Source: Methylomonas methanica (GTDB taxonomy: Bacteria > Pseudomonadota > Gammaproteobacteria > Methylococcales > Methylomonadaceae). From it: a stretch of DNA of 64,000 bases. The notes beneath the pieces are model-generated. The model worked only from the letters and a program-made list of their open reading frames with translations, was not told the DNA's origin and ran no database searches. Below, piece after piece: positions 49,483 through 60,221 of the stretch; within the stretch, counting starts at the first letter, position 1, and each line of letters opens with the position of its first letter. The stretch covers positions 1 to 64,000 of the forward strand of contig NZ_LUUG01000117.1 in the NCBI RefSeq assembly GCF_001644035.1. The letters are read 5' to 3'. The translations under genes and the position numbers were made by a program.

Positions 49483-50337
49483 ATGGGAAATAAGATTTTA
49501 GTCGCAGTTGGCGCAATAGTGGTCTTGCTCTCGATGTCGGTATTTACCGTGGCGGAAACCGAGCGCGTAATTAAATTTCAGTTAGGCGAGATTGTGGGTG
49601 CCGATTTCCAACCGGGAATGCACCTTAAATTGCCTTTCATTAACAACGTTAAAAAATTCGACGCCCGAATCCTGACGATGGATTCGACGCCTGAGCGCTT
49701 TTTGACAGCGGAAAAGAAAAACGTTATTGTCGATTCTTTCGTGAAATGGCGGATTGGCGATGTTAAAACCTTTTATACCACCGTTGCCGGTGATGTGAAT
49801 CAGGCCAATATTCGTCTCGATCAAATCATCAAAGATTCCGCACGTAGCGAGTTCAGCAAACGCGAGATCAAACAATTGGTGTCCACCGATCGTAGTGCGA
49901 TTCGTGACGCCTTGATTACTAATGTATCGCCGCATGCCGCGAAATTGGGCATTACTATCGTTGACGTGCAGGTCAAGCGCATCGATTTGCCTGCTGAAGT
50001 TAGTACTTCGGTTTACCAAAGGATGGAAGCTGAACGGGCCCGAGTTGCTCGGGAGTTTCGTTCCCAAGGTTCGGAAGCCGCCGAGCGGATTCGAGCCGAT
50101 GCCGATAAACAGCGGGAGATCATTTTGGCGAATGCTTATCGCGATTCGGAGGTTATGCGCGGTGAAGGCGATGCGAAAGCCGCCGATATTTTCGCCAAAG
50201 CGTATAGCGAGGACAGCGATTTCTTCGCTTTCTACCGCAGTCTGATTGCTTACAAGGAAAGCTTGGGTAAATCCGGCAACATCATGGTGCTGGAGCCGAA
50301 TTCCGACTTCTTCAAATATTTCAAGAATCAGAAATAA
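49483..50337 (+). CDS. hflC: FtsH modulator HflC (284 aa)
   Basis: Partner of HflK. An N-terminal membrane helix (ILVAVGAIVVLLSMSVFTV) and an SPFH domain (FKLGEIVGADFQPGMHLKLPF-like) with a coiled coil holding EAERARVAREFRSQGSEAAE. A strong hairpin terminator follows directly. Confidence 0.96.
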   Translation: MGNKILVAVGAIVVLLSMSVFTVAETERVIKFQLGEIVGADFQPGMHLKLPFINNVKKFDARILTMDSTPERFLTAEKKNVIVDSFVKWRIGDVKTFYTTVAGDVNQANIRLDQIIKDSARSEFSKREIKQLVSTDRSAIRDALITNVSPHAAKLGITIVDVQVKRIDLPAEVSTSVYQRMEAERARVAREFRSQGSEAAERIRADADKQREIILANAYRDSEVMRGEGDAKAADIFAKAYSEDSDFFAFYRSLIAYKESLGKSGNIMVLEPNSDFFKYFKNQK

Positions 50338-50361
50338 CCCCCCATTTGGATTACGTGTAGT

Positions 50362-50388
50362 CAAACGCCCCGCCATGCGGGGCGTTTG
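50362..50388 (+). terminator. Strong hairpin after hflC
   Basis: A perfect 12-base stem, CAAACGCCCCGC (50362-50373) and GCGGGGCGTTTG (50377-50388), with loop CAT. It lies 21 bases before the hisZ ATG and could also influence hisZ translation. Confidence 0.8.
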
Positions 50389-50408
50389 CTGTGTTTGAGA
50401 CAGACAAA

Positions 50409-51605
50409 ATGCAAAAAAAAGACACCTGGCTATTGCCGGAAGGTATTACTGAAGTATTGCCGGAACAGGCGGCGCATCTTGAGAAGTTACGTAGAAAGCT
50501 GCTGGATACTTTTGCCTGCTGGGGTTACCAGTTGGTTATTCCACCATTTGTAGACTTTCTGCATTCCTTGCTGATCGGCTCCGGGCATGACCTGGATTTA
50601 CAGACTTTTAAGCTGACCGATCAATTGAGCGGAGAAATGTTGGGCGTGCGGGCGGATATGACGCCGCAAGTAGCCCGAATCGATGCGCATCACTTTCAGC
50701 ACGACGGCCCAACCAGGCTGTGCTATGCCGGCACGGTGCTGCATACCTTGGGGGATCCCTTGGAAAAAAGCCGCAGCCCGATGCAGATTGGCGCAGAGCT
50801 ATATGGTCATGCCGGCTTGGAAAGCGACTACGAAGTCATCCAGCTGATGTTGGAAATGCTGGCGATCAGCGGTTTGCAAAATGTGCATCTGGATTTGGGG
50901 CATGTTGCTATCTACCGGGCCTTGGCCGAACATGCCGGTCTAAATCCGCAACAGGAAGCCGAATTGTTCGACGTTTTGCAACGCAAGGCCAGAACCGAAT
51001 TGGCGGAATTGCTTGCCGAGTTTGAGATTGACGCACGTTACAAAGACATATTCAATGCCTTGCCGAAGCTGAATGGCGGCAGGGATATACTGGACAAGGC
51101 TAAAGCATTATTAACCGGTTTTGCCGGTGCCGATGAAATTGCTGGCGCTTTGGCCGATTTACGCGGTATATCCGATAAATTACGTCGCGATTATCCGGGG
51201 TTAACAGTCAGTTTCGATTTGGCCGAGTTACGCGGTTATCACTATCATACCGGCATGGTGTTCGCGGCGTTTGTGCCTGCTCTAGGCAAAGAAATAGCCC
51301 GCGGCGGCCGTTACGATAACATCGGCGAAGTTTTCGGACGAGCGCGAGCGGCTACCGGTTTCAGCGCAGATTTGAAAGTATTGGCGGGCATGTATAAAGT
51401 CGATGACGAAGCGGCACAGGTGGTGTTTGCGCCCTTTACCGAAGACGCCGATTTGCGGGAAGCCGTCAGAGATTTGCGTGCGCAGGGTGTGGCGGTGATT
51501 CAACATCTGCCGGAACAACAAGGCGGCGCTGAACAACAGGGCTGCAATGCTATTTTAGAAAAACACAATCAACGCTGGGTTGTTAAATCAATAAGCTGTC
51601 GTTAG
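50409..51605 (+). CDS. hisZ: ATP phosphoribosyltransferase regulatory subunit HisZ (398 aa)
   Basis: A histidyl-tRNA synthetase paralogue that activates short-form HisG in histidine synthesis. WLLPEGITEVLPEQA, RADMTPQVARID, and the motif-3-like ARGGRYDNIGEVFGR are HisZ features; the anticodon-binding domain of a true HisRS is absent. Start at ATG 50409 (QKKDTWLLPEG) or GTG 50391. An 18-base tandem duplication covers the stop codon. hisG is not in the window. Confidence 0.93.
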   Translation: MQKKDTWLLPEGITEVLPEQAAHLEKLRRKLLDTFACWGYQLVIPPFVDFLHSLLIGSGHDLDLQTFKLTDQLSGEMLGVRADMTPQVARIDAHHFQHDGPTRLCYAGTVLHTLGDPLEKSRSPMQIGAELYGHAGLESDYEVIQLMLEMLAISGLQNVHLDLGHVAIYRALAEHAGLNPQQEAELFDVLQRKARTELAELLAEFEIDARYKDIFNALPKLNGGRDILDKAKALLTGFAGADEIAGALADLRGISDKLRRDYPGLTVSFDLAELRGYHYHTGMVFAAFVPALGKEIARGGRYDNIGEVFGRARAATGFSADLKVLAGMYKVDDEAAQVVFAPFTEDADLREAVRDLRAQGVAVIQHLPEQQGGAEQQGCNAILEKHNQRWVVKSISCR

Positions 51606-51623
51606 ATCAATAAGCTGTCGTTA
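51587..51623. repeat. 18-base tandem duplication across the hisZ stop
   Basis: ATCAATAAGCTGTCGTTA occurs at 51587-51604 and again at 51606-51623, one base apart. The first copy encodes the last hisZ residues and supplies the TAG stop; the second is in the gap before purA. Confidence 0.85.
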
Positions 51624-51624
51624 A

Positions 51625-52944
<1,320 letters not shown>

Positions 52945-52957
52945 CGCTTAAGCATTT

Positions 52958-52983
52958 AAGACGCTGAATACATTCAGCGTCTT
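52958..52983 (+). terminator. Terminator after purA
   Basis: AAGACGCTGAAT (52958-52969) and ATTCAGCGTCTT (52972-52983) form a perfect 12-base stem over a tiny AC centre. The T-tract is short. Confidence 0.75.
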
Positions 52984-53040
52984 GTCTAATCTGCCCAGTT
53001 AGTAAAACTGGTTATTAGCTCGGCCCTTAAATTTCCTGGA

Positions 53041-53128
53041 ATCGTCATTCCCGCGAAGGTGGGAGCCGTTAGACCGCGCAGCGAATCCAATATAGCCGCT
53101 GGACTTTCGCCTTCGCGGGAGCGACGAT
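53041..53128. repeat. Inverted-repeat element of the CGTCATTCCCGCG type
   Basis: Outer arms at 53041-53059 and 53110-53128 pair over 19 bases with two mismatches (ATCGTCATTCCCGCGAAGG). The middle contains GCGAATCCA, matching the partial element at 29954-29981. It lies in the purA-sseA gap, a non-coding, convergent junction. Confidence 0.75.
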
Positions 53129-53191
53129 ATTTATGGGCCGGGTTAATAGGATAATCCCATAAACACTCTTGTTGTCTTTGATGACACCGAT

Positions 53192-54037
53192 TCAATCGGT
53201 TGCGACCGGTCTATTCCGGTTGGTGATCCATTCGCTCCACGAGCCGGCGTAAAGTTTCGAACCACTTAGTCCTGCAACCTCCATTGCTAACAGGTTATGA
53301 CAGGCTGTCACGCCTGATCCGCACATGTGTACTACTTGCTCGGCAGGGTAAGGGGCAAGCAGCTTGCTAAATTGCTGGTTTAACTGGTCGGCGGGTAAAA
53401 ATAATCCAGATTTATCCAGATTAGTTTGCAAGGGCCGGTTCAGTGCTTTGGGTACGTGGCCGGCTACAGGGTCTATCGGTTCTTGTTGGCCATGGAAGCG
53501 TTCAGGCGTTCGGGCATCTATCAAGGTAATGTTTCGTGTCGCCAAGCCATCCGAAACTTGATTGGCGTTAAGCCATTGTTGATTGTCCAGATAGATGCGG
53601 AATTGGCTTGCGGTAATCTGTGGTAACTTGGTTGTGACCGGCAAGCCTCGTTTTTTCCAATGTCCAAATCCGCCATCCAATACTGCGACCTGAGTATGGC
53701 CCATCGTGCGCAGCAGCCACCACATCCGGCCGGCAAACGCGCCGCCGGCATCGTCATACACCACTATTTGGCTGCGGTTGTTCACACCCCAGTCGCCCAG
53801 CTTTTTGCCTAATAGTGAAAAGTCGGGAAGTGGGTGGCGACCGGTATAGGATCGCACTGGCGACGACAAATCCTGGTTTAAATCGGCAAAGCGAGCGCCG
53901 GGAATATGGCCTTGTCGATAGGCTTTCTGCCCAGCAGTCACATCGGCCAGAGAGAATCGGCAATCGAATATTCGCCAATCCGGGGTGTTAAGGTTGGTAG
54001 CTAAAGTCTCTGCGGAAACCAGCGTGGTGTAGGACAT
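53192..54037 (-). CDS. sseA: 3-mercaptopyruvate/thiosulfate sulfurtransferase (281 aa)
   Basis: A two-domain rhodanese-family enzyme. The C-terminal catalytic loop CGSGVTA is the SseA/mercaptopyruvate type, supporting 3-mercaptopyruvate as donor; the N-terminal inactive rhodanese domain contains DCRFSLADVTAGQKAY and GHIPGARFADL. It starts just after the oxidoreductase gene on the same strand. Confidence 0.92.
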   Translation of the reverse strand: MSYTTLVSAETLATNLNTPDWRIFDCRFSLADVTAGQKAYRQGHIPGARFADLNQDLSSPVRSYTGRHPLPDFSLLGKKLGDWGVNNRSQIVVYDDAGGAFAGRMWWLLRTMGHTQVAVLDGGFGHWKKRGLPVTTKLPQITASQFRIYLDNQQWLNANQVSDGLATRNITLIDARTPERFHGQQEPIDPVAGHVPKALNRPLQTNLDKSGLFLPADQLNQQFSKLLAPYPAEQVVHMCGSGVTACHNLLAMEVAGLSGSKLYAGSWSEWITNRNRPVATD

Positions 54038-54039
54038 GC

Positions 54040-55017
54040 TTATACCTCCAAAATAATTTTACCGATATGTTGGCTGCTTTCCATACGTTCGTGGGCTTGG
54101 GCAGCCATGGCCAGCGGAAAAACCGAATCGATGATGGGTTCGAGTTGGCCGGATTCCAGTAGCGGCCAGACTTTTTCAAGCAACTGCTCAGCTATTTTAG
54201 CCTTGAACTCGTCGCTGCGGGGACGTAAGGTCGTGCCGGCAATGGTTAGCCGTTTCATCAGCACGGATGCTAAATTGATTTCGCTCTTGCTGCCGTTTTG
54301 AATGGCAATCTGTTGTAAACGGCCATCAAGAGAGAGGCATTTCAAGTTGCGGGGCAAGTAGTCGCCGCCGATCATGTCTAAAACAACGTCAACGCCTTTG
54401 TCGTCGGTGTGATGCATAACGGCTTCGACAAAGTCTTGTTGCCGGTAATTAATCGCTAGATCAGCACCTAGTTTCTGGCAATACTCGCATTTTTCTTGGC
54501 TGCCCGCGGTGACGATGACCTGGCTGCCGAAGGCTCTACCGAGTTGAATGGCAGTGGTGCCGATACCGCTGGTACCTCCATGTACTAACAAGCTTTCGCC
54601 GGCTTGCAGTTTCGCGCGGTCGAAAATATTGCTCCAGACCGTAAAAAAAGTTTCCGGTAACGCGGCGGCTTGAATAAAACTCAAGCCCTTCGGTATGGGC
54701 AGACAGCAACAGACGCTTGCCAGGCAATACTCCGCATAGCCACCACCCGTCAACAATGCGCAAACCGGGTCGCCAACTTTAAATCCAGTTACTTCGCTCC
54801 CAATTGCTTCGATAGTGCCTGACACTTCCAAGCCGAGAACAGTGGATGCGCCTGGCGGCGGTGGATACAAGCCTTTGCGCTGCATCAGGTCCGGGCGGTT
54901 TACGCCGGCTGCAACCGCTTTTATCAAGACTTGATCCGAGCCGGGAGAGGGTAGTGGCTGATCCGTTTCGATTAAATCGGTGAACTCTGCGGTGCGATAA
55001 ATCTCGAGGGCGCGCAT
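54040..55017 (-). CDS. NAD(P)H:quinone oxidoreductase, zeta-crystallin/PIG3 type (325 aa)
   Basis: A zinc-free MDR-family reductase. N-terminal GroES-like domain ([32 protein letters not shown]), Rossmann domain with [16 protein letters not shown], and [15 protein letters not shown]. The PIG3 branch commonly reduces quinones with NADPH. It precedes sseA by two bases and is divergent from argC. Confidence 0.9.
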   Translation of the reverse strand: MRALEIYRTAEFTDLIETDQPLPSPGSDQVLIKAVAAGVNRPDLMQRKGLYPPPPGASTVLGLEVSGTIEAIGSEVTGFKVGDPVCALLTGGGYAEYCLASVCCCLPIPKGLSFIQAAALPETFFTVWSNIFDRAKLQAGESLLVHGGTSGIGTTAIQLGRAFGSQVIVTAGSQEKCEYCQKLGADLAINYRQQDFVEAVMHHTDDKGVDVVLDMIGGDYLPRNLKCLSLDGRLQQIAIQNGSKSEINLASVLMKRLTIAGTTLRPRSDEFKAKIAEQLLEKVWPLLESGQLEPIIDSVFPLAMAAQAHERMESSQHIGKIILEV

Positions 55018-55095
55018 GATGTTAAGCTTTGCGGGGAGAGTGTCGTATTATATGCGCCGCATTTGACTAACAGTATTTTTTCAACGAGAACATTC

Positions 55096-56124
55096 ATGAT
55101 ACGTGCAGGGATTGTCGGCGGTACCGGGTACACCGGCGTCGAATTGTTAAGAATTTTGGTATTGCATCCTCAGGTCGAGGTCAGCGTCGTGACGTCCCGC
55201 GCCGATGCCGGACTGCGATTGGATCAGTTGTATCCCAGCCTTAGGGGCTATTGCGATGTGAAGTTTGCCCTGCCGGAGTTGGATAATTTAAAAGACTGCG
55301 ATGTGGTGTTTTTCGCCACGCCAAACGGCACCGCCATGCTGATGGCTGAGGCGTTGCTGGCGCTCGGCATCAAAGTTATCGATTTGTCTGCCGATTTCCG
55401 GATTAAAGACCGGCAAGAATGGGAAAAGTGGTACGGCATGCAGCACGCCAGTCCGGATTTGATCGCCGAAGCTGTCTATGGTTTGCCGGAAATCAATCGC
55501 GAGCAAATTAAGCAAGCTTGTTTGATTGCTTGTCCTGGATGCTATCCGACTGCCGTGCAACTGGGATTTTTGCCGTTATTGGAGGCCGGAGCGATTGATG
55601 AGCAGCATTTAATCGCCGATGTAAAATCCGGTGTCAGCGGCGCAGGACGCAAGGCGGAAATATCGTCTCTGATGAGTGAAGCAGGTGAGAGTTTTAAAGC
55701 CTACGCGGTCGGCGGGCATAGACATTTGCCGGAAATCAGGCAGGGTTTGCAAAATGTCGCCAAGCAGGCGGTAGGTTTAACTTTCGTGCCGCATCTGACG
55801 CCGATGATACGCGGTATTCACGCGACGCTTTATGCGCGATTGAACCGGAAGCTGGATTTGCAAAATCTGTTTGAAGAGAAGTATCGCGAAGAAAGATTTG
55901 TGGATGTGTTGCCGGGTGGCAGTCATGCCGATACTCGTAATGTTCGCGGCAGCAATCGCTGTCAGATTGCAGTGCATCAACCGCAAGGCGGCGATACCGT
56001 GGTGATTTTGTCGGTGATTGATAACTTGGTGAAAGGCGCGTCTGGGCAAGCGGTGCAGGCTATGAATTTAATGTTTGGGTTGCCTGAGTATGAGTCTTTA
56101 GAGACCGTTGCTTTATATCCTTAA
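55096..56124 (+). CDS. argC: N-acetyl-gamma-glutamyl-phosphate reductase ArgC (342 aa)
   Basis: The third step of arginine synthesis. [18 protein letters not shown] binds NADP, and the catalytic Cys is in [29 protein letters not shown] and [15 protein letters not shown] are conserved. ATG at 55096 gives usual length; the frame extends to 55063 without similarity. A strong terminator follows. Confidence 0.96.
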   Translation: MIRAGIVGGTGYTGVELLRILVLHPQVEVSVVTSRADAGLRLDQLYPSLRGYCDVKFALPELDNLKDCDVVFFATPNGTAMLMAEALLALGIKVIDLSADFRIKDRQEWEKWYGMQHASPDLIAEAVYGLPEINREQIKQACLIACPGCYPTAVQLGFLPLLEAGAIDEQHLIADVKSGVSGAGRKAEISSLMSEAGESFKAYAVGGHRHLPEIRQGLQNVAKQAVGLTFVPHLTPMIRGIHATLYARLNRKLDLQNLFEEKYREERFVDVLPGGSHADTRNVRGSNRCQIAVHQPQGGDTVVILSVIDNLVKGASGQAVQAMNLMFGLPEYESLETVALYP

Positions 56125-56148
56125 GCTGTACTAACAAGCATGGCACAT

Positions 56149-56189
56149 AAAAAAACCGCCTTCCGGTTCAATTCGGGAGGCGGTTTTTT
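56149..56189. terminator. Bidirectional terminator between argC and the PEP-CTERM gene
   Basis: An A-tract plus ACCGCCTTCCG pairs with CGGGAGGCGGT plus a T-tract, with one or two mismatches in the stem. Both flanks suit convergent transcripts. Confidence 0.85.
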
Positions 56190-56209
56190 ATTGCGAGAAC
56201 GTTAGCGGT

Positions 56210-56980
56210 TTAAGCAGCTATCGTTTGGCTTTTGCGATTCATTCTCCAGCCCAACATGCCGCTAGCTAATAACAACAAGCTGGTAGGTTCCGGAACGCTG
56301 CCAACACCGCCGCCACCGCCACCGCCACTGCCGCCTGCTGTACCGACAAGTTGAGTAAGCTTGAAGTAGTCGTTGCTGTTATTCAACTGGCTGGAGGGAT
56401 CGCCTTTACCCGAACCCCAGCTGCTGCTATAAGCGCTAATCAACCAAAGACTTGAAGACAGGTTGCTTGGGTTGATGTCTTCAGCTACGTCTCCTACTGT
56501 ATTGTAACTACCTACGAATTCCCAGCTGTTACTAAGAAGACCGGAAATACTTTTTCCGGAAATATCTGCTGCACCAGTAAGTGGTCCAGTAGCTGGTACT
56601 GCACCGGTATACCTAATAACCGAAATATCCGAATCGTAGGCTGTGGTATCCGGCCAGCCGACAGTCAGTTTGTCTAAAATGGTGCTGCCATCAAACCGAA
56701 AAAGTACGGCTTCGATTCTGCCACTGTTATCAACCGCATGGTCTGGAAAGCTTTTCGTCGTCTCGGATCCGCTGAGCACGCCCAAGCCGTTAGCACTGCC
56801 GTACCAAGCCAATGTGGCTGGCGAAAAAGTTGAAGTACTTGTAGTCCCGACTGAGTATGCACCCATACTTTGGATGCCTGCCGGTGTCACTGAGCTAGTA
56901 CTGTTTATAGTCCACACCGTGGCGTTAACCGACCATGGGGCCAGCAACAGGGCTGTTATAGCCAAATATTTTCGGGTCAT
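56210..56980 (-). CDS. PEP-CTERM sorted surface protein (256 aa)
   Basis: An exported protein with a signal peptide (KYLAITALLLAPWSVNA), a Ser/Thr/Gly-rich beta-type body, a glycine run (SGGGGGGGVG) and the PEP-CTERM tail VPEPTSLLLLASGMLGW followed by RMNRK. The body resembles exosortase-dependent XDP1-like surface proteins, as far as I can recall. It should be cleaved and anchored by an exosortase/EpsH enzyme, which is not in this window. ATG at 56980 has GAGGAC upstream. A sigma-54-like element lies about 110 bases before the start. Confidence 0.88.
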   Translation of the reverse strand: MTRKYLAITALLLAPWSVNATVWTINSTSSVTPAGIQSMGAYSVGTTSTSTFSPATLAWYGSANGLGVLSGSETTKSFPDHAVDNSGRIEAVLFRFDGSTILDKLTVGWPDTTAYDSDISVIRYTGAVPATGPLTGAADISGKSISGLLSNSWEFVGSYNTVGDVAEDINPSNLSSSLWLISAYSSSWGSGKGDPSSQLNNSNDYFKLTQLVGTAGGSGGGGGGGVGSVPEPTSLLLLASGMLGWRMNRKSQTIAA

Positions 56981-57090
56981 AATGTCCTCACATTTTTCGA
57001 ATTTCATTTTCCGTTATTGTCTTCGCCGGTCTGGAAATAACCATTGTACTATTGGCCATAAACAAAGAATTACGGTCTATTTATTAATAA

Positions 57091-57105
57091 GCACTTAGTG
57101 GGCCA
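57091..57105 (-). promoter_or_regulatory. Putative sigma-54 promoter of the PEP-CTERM gene
   Basis: On the minus strand TGGCCCACTAAGTGC has GG and GC exactly 10 bases apart and TGGC at -24. The -12 reads GTGC instead of TTGC. Predicted start about 57080, leader about 100 bases. Sigma-54 control of PEP-CTERM genes is known from PrsK/PrsR systems. Confidence 0.45.
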
Positions 57106-57212
57106 TAGTAAATTTATTATTAGAATACAATTGCTTAATCATTGCTTCGTTAGTAAATAGGACCAGCGGTTGTGTACGGTGTAAAAAATTACGACATATT
57201 TTAAAAAATCGA

Positions 57213-60029
57213 CTATCTGCGGAGTTTTTCAAGCAGTGCTTTGGCTTGTTCACGGCCATTGAAAATAGCGTCGCCTTTTAGCGCTTCTTCCAATTCTTGC
57301 TTAGCCTCTTCCTGACGTTGCAACTGATTTAGCGCGACAGCGATATGGTAGCGGATCTCAGGATCTTGCGAGAGTAGAGAGTGTGCGTTTCGTAAGTAAT
57401 GAAGACCCTGTTCTATTTGTCCCGTGTTAACGAGAATCCAGCCCAAGGTATCGTTCGTCGCCGGTTGATCAGGGGCCAGTTTATGGGCCTGTTCAGCCAG
57501 AGACAAGGCTTTGTCGTTGCCGGTATTGAGATACACGTAGGCAAGGTTGTTCAGGAATTGCGGTTCGTTGGGGAATTGTTTCAATAGCTCGACGTAGTAC
57601 TTCTCTGCCTCTTTAAACTTTCCGCTTTTCAGTAATTCGTTCGCGAAGGCGGCCATCGGCAGTTGGTCTTGTGGATGCTTTTTTATCCACTGCTCCAGTA
57701 AATTAAAGGCTTTGTCCGGCTGGTTGATTGTTTTCAAGTTTTCATAGAGCTGTATCAATGATGTTGTGTCAGGCTCCAACTCAAAAGCCGCTTGGTAATG
57801 ACTATTGGCCAAACTAAGGTTTTTGTCATGATCGGCAATGTTTCCCAACAGCTGGTGAGGAAAAGCGCGTTTTGGATATTGTTTTAGCAGGCTTTCTGCG
57901 CGGTTTAATGCAAATACCGGTTTCCCATGGTTCAGTTCCATCTCCACCAAGGCAATTTGCGAAGGTATATGATTTTCGTCAACCAAAACTGCTTTCTTCA
58001 AGGTCTTTATAGCTTCAAAATAATCGCCTGCATCTATTTGATAACGAGCAGCTTTGTAAAGTTGTTTGACATTAAACCGGGCTTGGTCTGCCATGCGGAT
58101 AAACACCCCTAAGGCTTTCTCCTTGTTGTTGTTAGCTAAGTAGCTTCTAGCCAGAGCGTCGATAACCTGAGGATTGTTCTTGTCGATCATTTCCGCAGCT
58201 TGTGCGGCGGCATTAGCCTCAGCAGCTTTGCCCATCTTCAGATTTAGCTCAACCAAAGCCAAAAGTGTCGGTAATGACTTCTGGTCCATCATCTTCGCTT
58301 TTGCTAGCCAATCATTGGCTGCCTGATAACGTCCGGCGCTTTGTTCGACTTTGGCTAATTCAATGAGAATATCAATGTCTTCCGGGTGATTCTGCTGTAA
58401 GGTTTGCAGGCGCTGTCGGGCTTGATCAAGTTTGTTCTCGCCAACGTCCAGTTTACTTAGGTTAATTTGTGCGTCGAGAAAATTGGGGTTCAGTTCAATC
58501 GCCTTCTCGAAACTTTGCCGCGCCAGTTTGTACTGCCCGGTATTGACTTGAGCGGTCCCCAGTAGATTTAGTAGTGTAAAGTTTTTCGACGCTTTCTCAT
58601 GTAGCGCTTGTGCGGTTTTTAACGCTTTTTCCGGTTCACCACGGCTCATGTAAAGAGCCACGAGAGGAATACCTGCCTGAATCGCATCCGGATTCTTTTT
58701 GAATGCCACTTCAAGGTCTTGAACGGCCGCTTGTTCCTGCCCCATTGCCAATCTGTTCAGGCCAATTTCGGTTTGCAGGCTGCCACTGTCATTGCTTAAC
58801 GCAGCGGCTTTTCCAAACATATTATTGGCCATATCGTGTTTGCCGGCCTTCATGAAAGCACTTCCCAATAAAAATGCCAAACGCTGATCCTGGGGATTGC
58901 GGATTTGCATCGGGCGGAGCAGATCAATTGCTTGTTCGGGTTCGTCTTTTTGTAACAGTATGGTGGCCAGCAACTTATACGTACCTGATTGTTCCGGGTA
59001 TTGCTTTACATACAGACGCAAATACTCCGCTGCCAGGTCAAACCGTTGCAGGCTGTAGTTAACCAAGCCGGAGAGCATTAAAGTCGGGCCATGTGCCGAT
59101 AAATATTCCGGTTTGATACCGGTGATGATGTCGGCTGCCACTTCCAATTCCTTGGTCGCCGCTTCTCTCTGATTATTGCGCTCGAGTAAAACCGCATGCA
59201 GATAGGCTGCTTTCGGTTCGAATGGATAAGCCTGGCGTATATATTCCAAATCTTGCCGTGCCCGCTCGTCTTGCTTTAAGTCCATTAAAAGGCCCGCTCT
59301 GGCAAGTCGAGTGTCAACATGATCGGGGTTTAGCTCAATCGCCTTGTCGTAAAACTTTAGCGCTTCATCCAGTTCCATGGTGGCATGCTTAATCGAACCT
59401 TTTGCATACCAAACGCCGGCATCATTTGCTTGCATTTGTATGGCTTTCTCGGCGGCTTGATCGGCGCCTTTAATATCACCCCGCTTTAACAGCGCGTTGG
59501 CGCGCCCGATTGCGGCGTTAACCTGGTTGGGAGCAATTTGCAATGCAATGTCGAATTCGTTCAGCGCTTCACTAATCAAATTGAGTTGCAGATACGCATT
59601 ACCGCGGTAAACATGCAAAACCGGGCGTAATCCACTGTTAAACTGCGCTGGATCGATTTCCTTCAGTAGGTCGTTATAGCGGATTTGGTAGGTGTAAAGC
59701 TTGGCCAGGTTTTCCGCTATTAAAGACGGATCCGCGCCCAGTTGTTTGGCTAAGCTGAGTTGGACTTCTGCTTCCGTCAACGATTTCTGTTGCAAGTAAA
59801 TTTCGCCAAGCAGCATGTGAGCCGAAACATATCTTTCATTTTGCTGTAGCGCATTCTTCAACTGGATGATGGCTTCGGCGTTATTTTGACTTCTGTACGA
59901 CTGTAGAGCCTCTTCGTAAAACTTTCCGGCCTGGATGTCATCAGCAAAGCTTATCTGCACGGGGTTGAGTGCCAGAATCAGCAGCAGTTTATTTAACGGG
60001 AAATTGGATTTCATCGGATTTTTGCGCAT
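57213..60029 (-). CDS. prsT: PrsT-type TPR repeat protein of the PEP-CTERM system (938 aa)
   Basis: A signal peptide (NKLLLILALNPVQISFADD) is followed by some twenty TPR-like repeats across the full length (for example AEAIIQLKNALQQNERYVSAH and similar), ending EQAKALLEKLRR. The large size, repeat build and location beside a PEP-CTERM protein match PrsT, a putative lipoprotein/TPR factor of exosortase and exopolysaccharide clusters. No Cys lipobox is evident. ATG at 60029 or 60014; no clear ribosome site distinguishes them. Confidence 0.8.
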   Translation of the reverse strand: MRKNPMKSNFPLNKLLLILALNPVQISFADDIQAGKFYEEALQSYRSQNNAEAIIQLKNALQQNERYVSAHMLLGEIYLQQKSLTEAEVQLSLAKQLGADPSLIAENLAKLYTYQIRYNDLLKEIDPAQFNSGLRPVLHVYRGNAYLQLNLISEALNEFDIALQIAPNQVNAAIGRANALLKRGDIKGADQAAEKAIQMQANDAGVWYAKGSIKHATMELDEALKFYDKAIELNPDHVDTRLARAGLLMDLKQDERARQDLEYIRQAYPFEPKAAYLHAVLLERNNQREAATKELEVAADIITGIKPEYLSAHGPTLMLSGLVNYSLQRFDLAAEYLRLYVKQYPEQSGTYKLLATILLQKDEPEQAIDLLRPMQIRNPQDQRLAFLLGSAFMKAGKHDMANNMFGKAAALSNDSGSLQTEIGLNRLAMGQEQAAVQDLEVAFKKNPDAIQAGIPLVALYMSRGEPEKALKTAQALHEKASKNFTLLNLLGTAQVNTGQYKLARQSFEKAIELNPNFLDAQINLSKLDVGENKLDQARQRLQTLQQNHPEDIDILIELAKVEQSAGRYQAANDWLAKAKMMDQKSLPTLLALVELNLKMGKAAEANAAAQAAEMIDKNNPQVIDALARSYLANNNKEKALGVFIRMADQARFNVKQLYKAARYQIDAGDYFEAIKTLKKAVLVDENHIPSQIALVEMELNHGKPVFALNRAESLLKQYPKRAFPHQLLGNIADHDKNLSLANSHYQAAFELEPDTTSLIQLYENLKTINQPDKAFNLLEQWIKKHPQDQLPMAAFANELLKSGKFKEAEKYYVELLKQFPNEPQFLNNLAYVYLNTGNDKALSLAEQAHKLAPDQPATNDTLGWILVNTGQIEQGLHYLRNAHSLLSQDPEIRYHIAVALNQLQRQEEAKQELEEALKGDAIFNGREQAKALLEKLRR

Positions 60030-60073
60030 AACGAAAGTGGGGTTGCTCAAGTGTGCACATAGCATAGTCGCAA

Positions 60074-60090
60074 AGCCAATTCGTCACCAG
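60074..60090 (-). promoter_or_regulatory. Weak sigma-54-like element before prsT
   Basis: On the minus strand TGGTGACGAATTGGC has GG and GC 10 bases apart. The -24 lacks the C of TGGC and the -12 reads TGGC. Chance occurrence in a gap this size is quite possible. Confidence 0.3.
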
Positions 60091-60171
60091 TCCGGAACTA
60101 GCGGCCGTCTTCTTGTCGTCAAAAACTTGACTGTGATTATTTAAGTAGCTGTTTTTAGATGTAAATTTAAA

Positions 60172-60187
60172 TGGTCTAAATTTTGCT
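60172..60187 (+). promoter_or_regulatory. Putative sigma-54 promoter of flrB-flrC
   Basis: TGGTCTAAATTTTGCT: GG (60173-60174) and GC (60185-60186) lie exactly 10 bases apart with a full TTGCT -12. The flrB ATG is 35 bases beyond. Class II flagellar genes flrBC are sigma-54/FlrA-dependent in Vibrio and Pseudomonas, which supports the call. Confidence 0.6.
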
Positions 60188-60221
60188 GTTAGCGTCTAGA
60201 CAATCAATTAGGCGACTAAAT

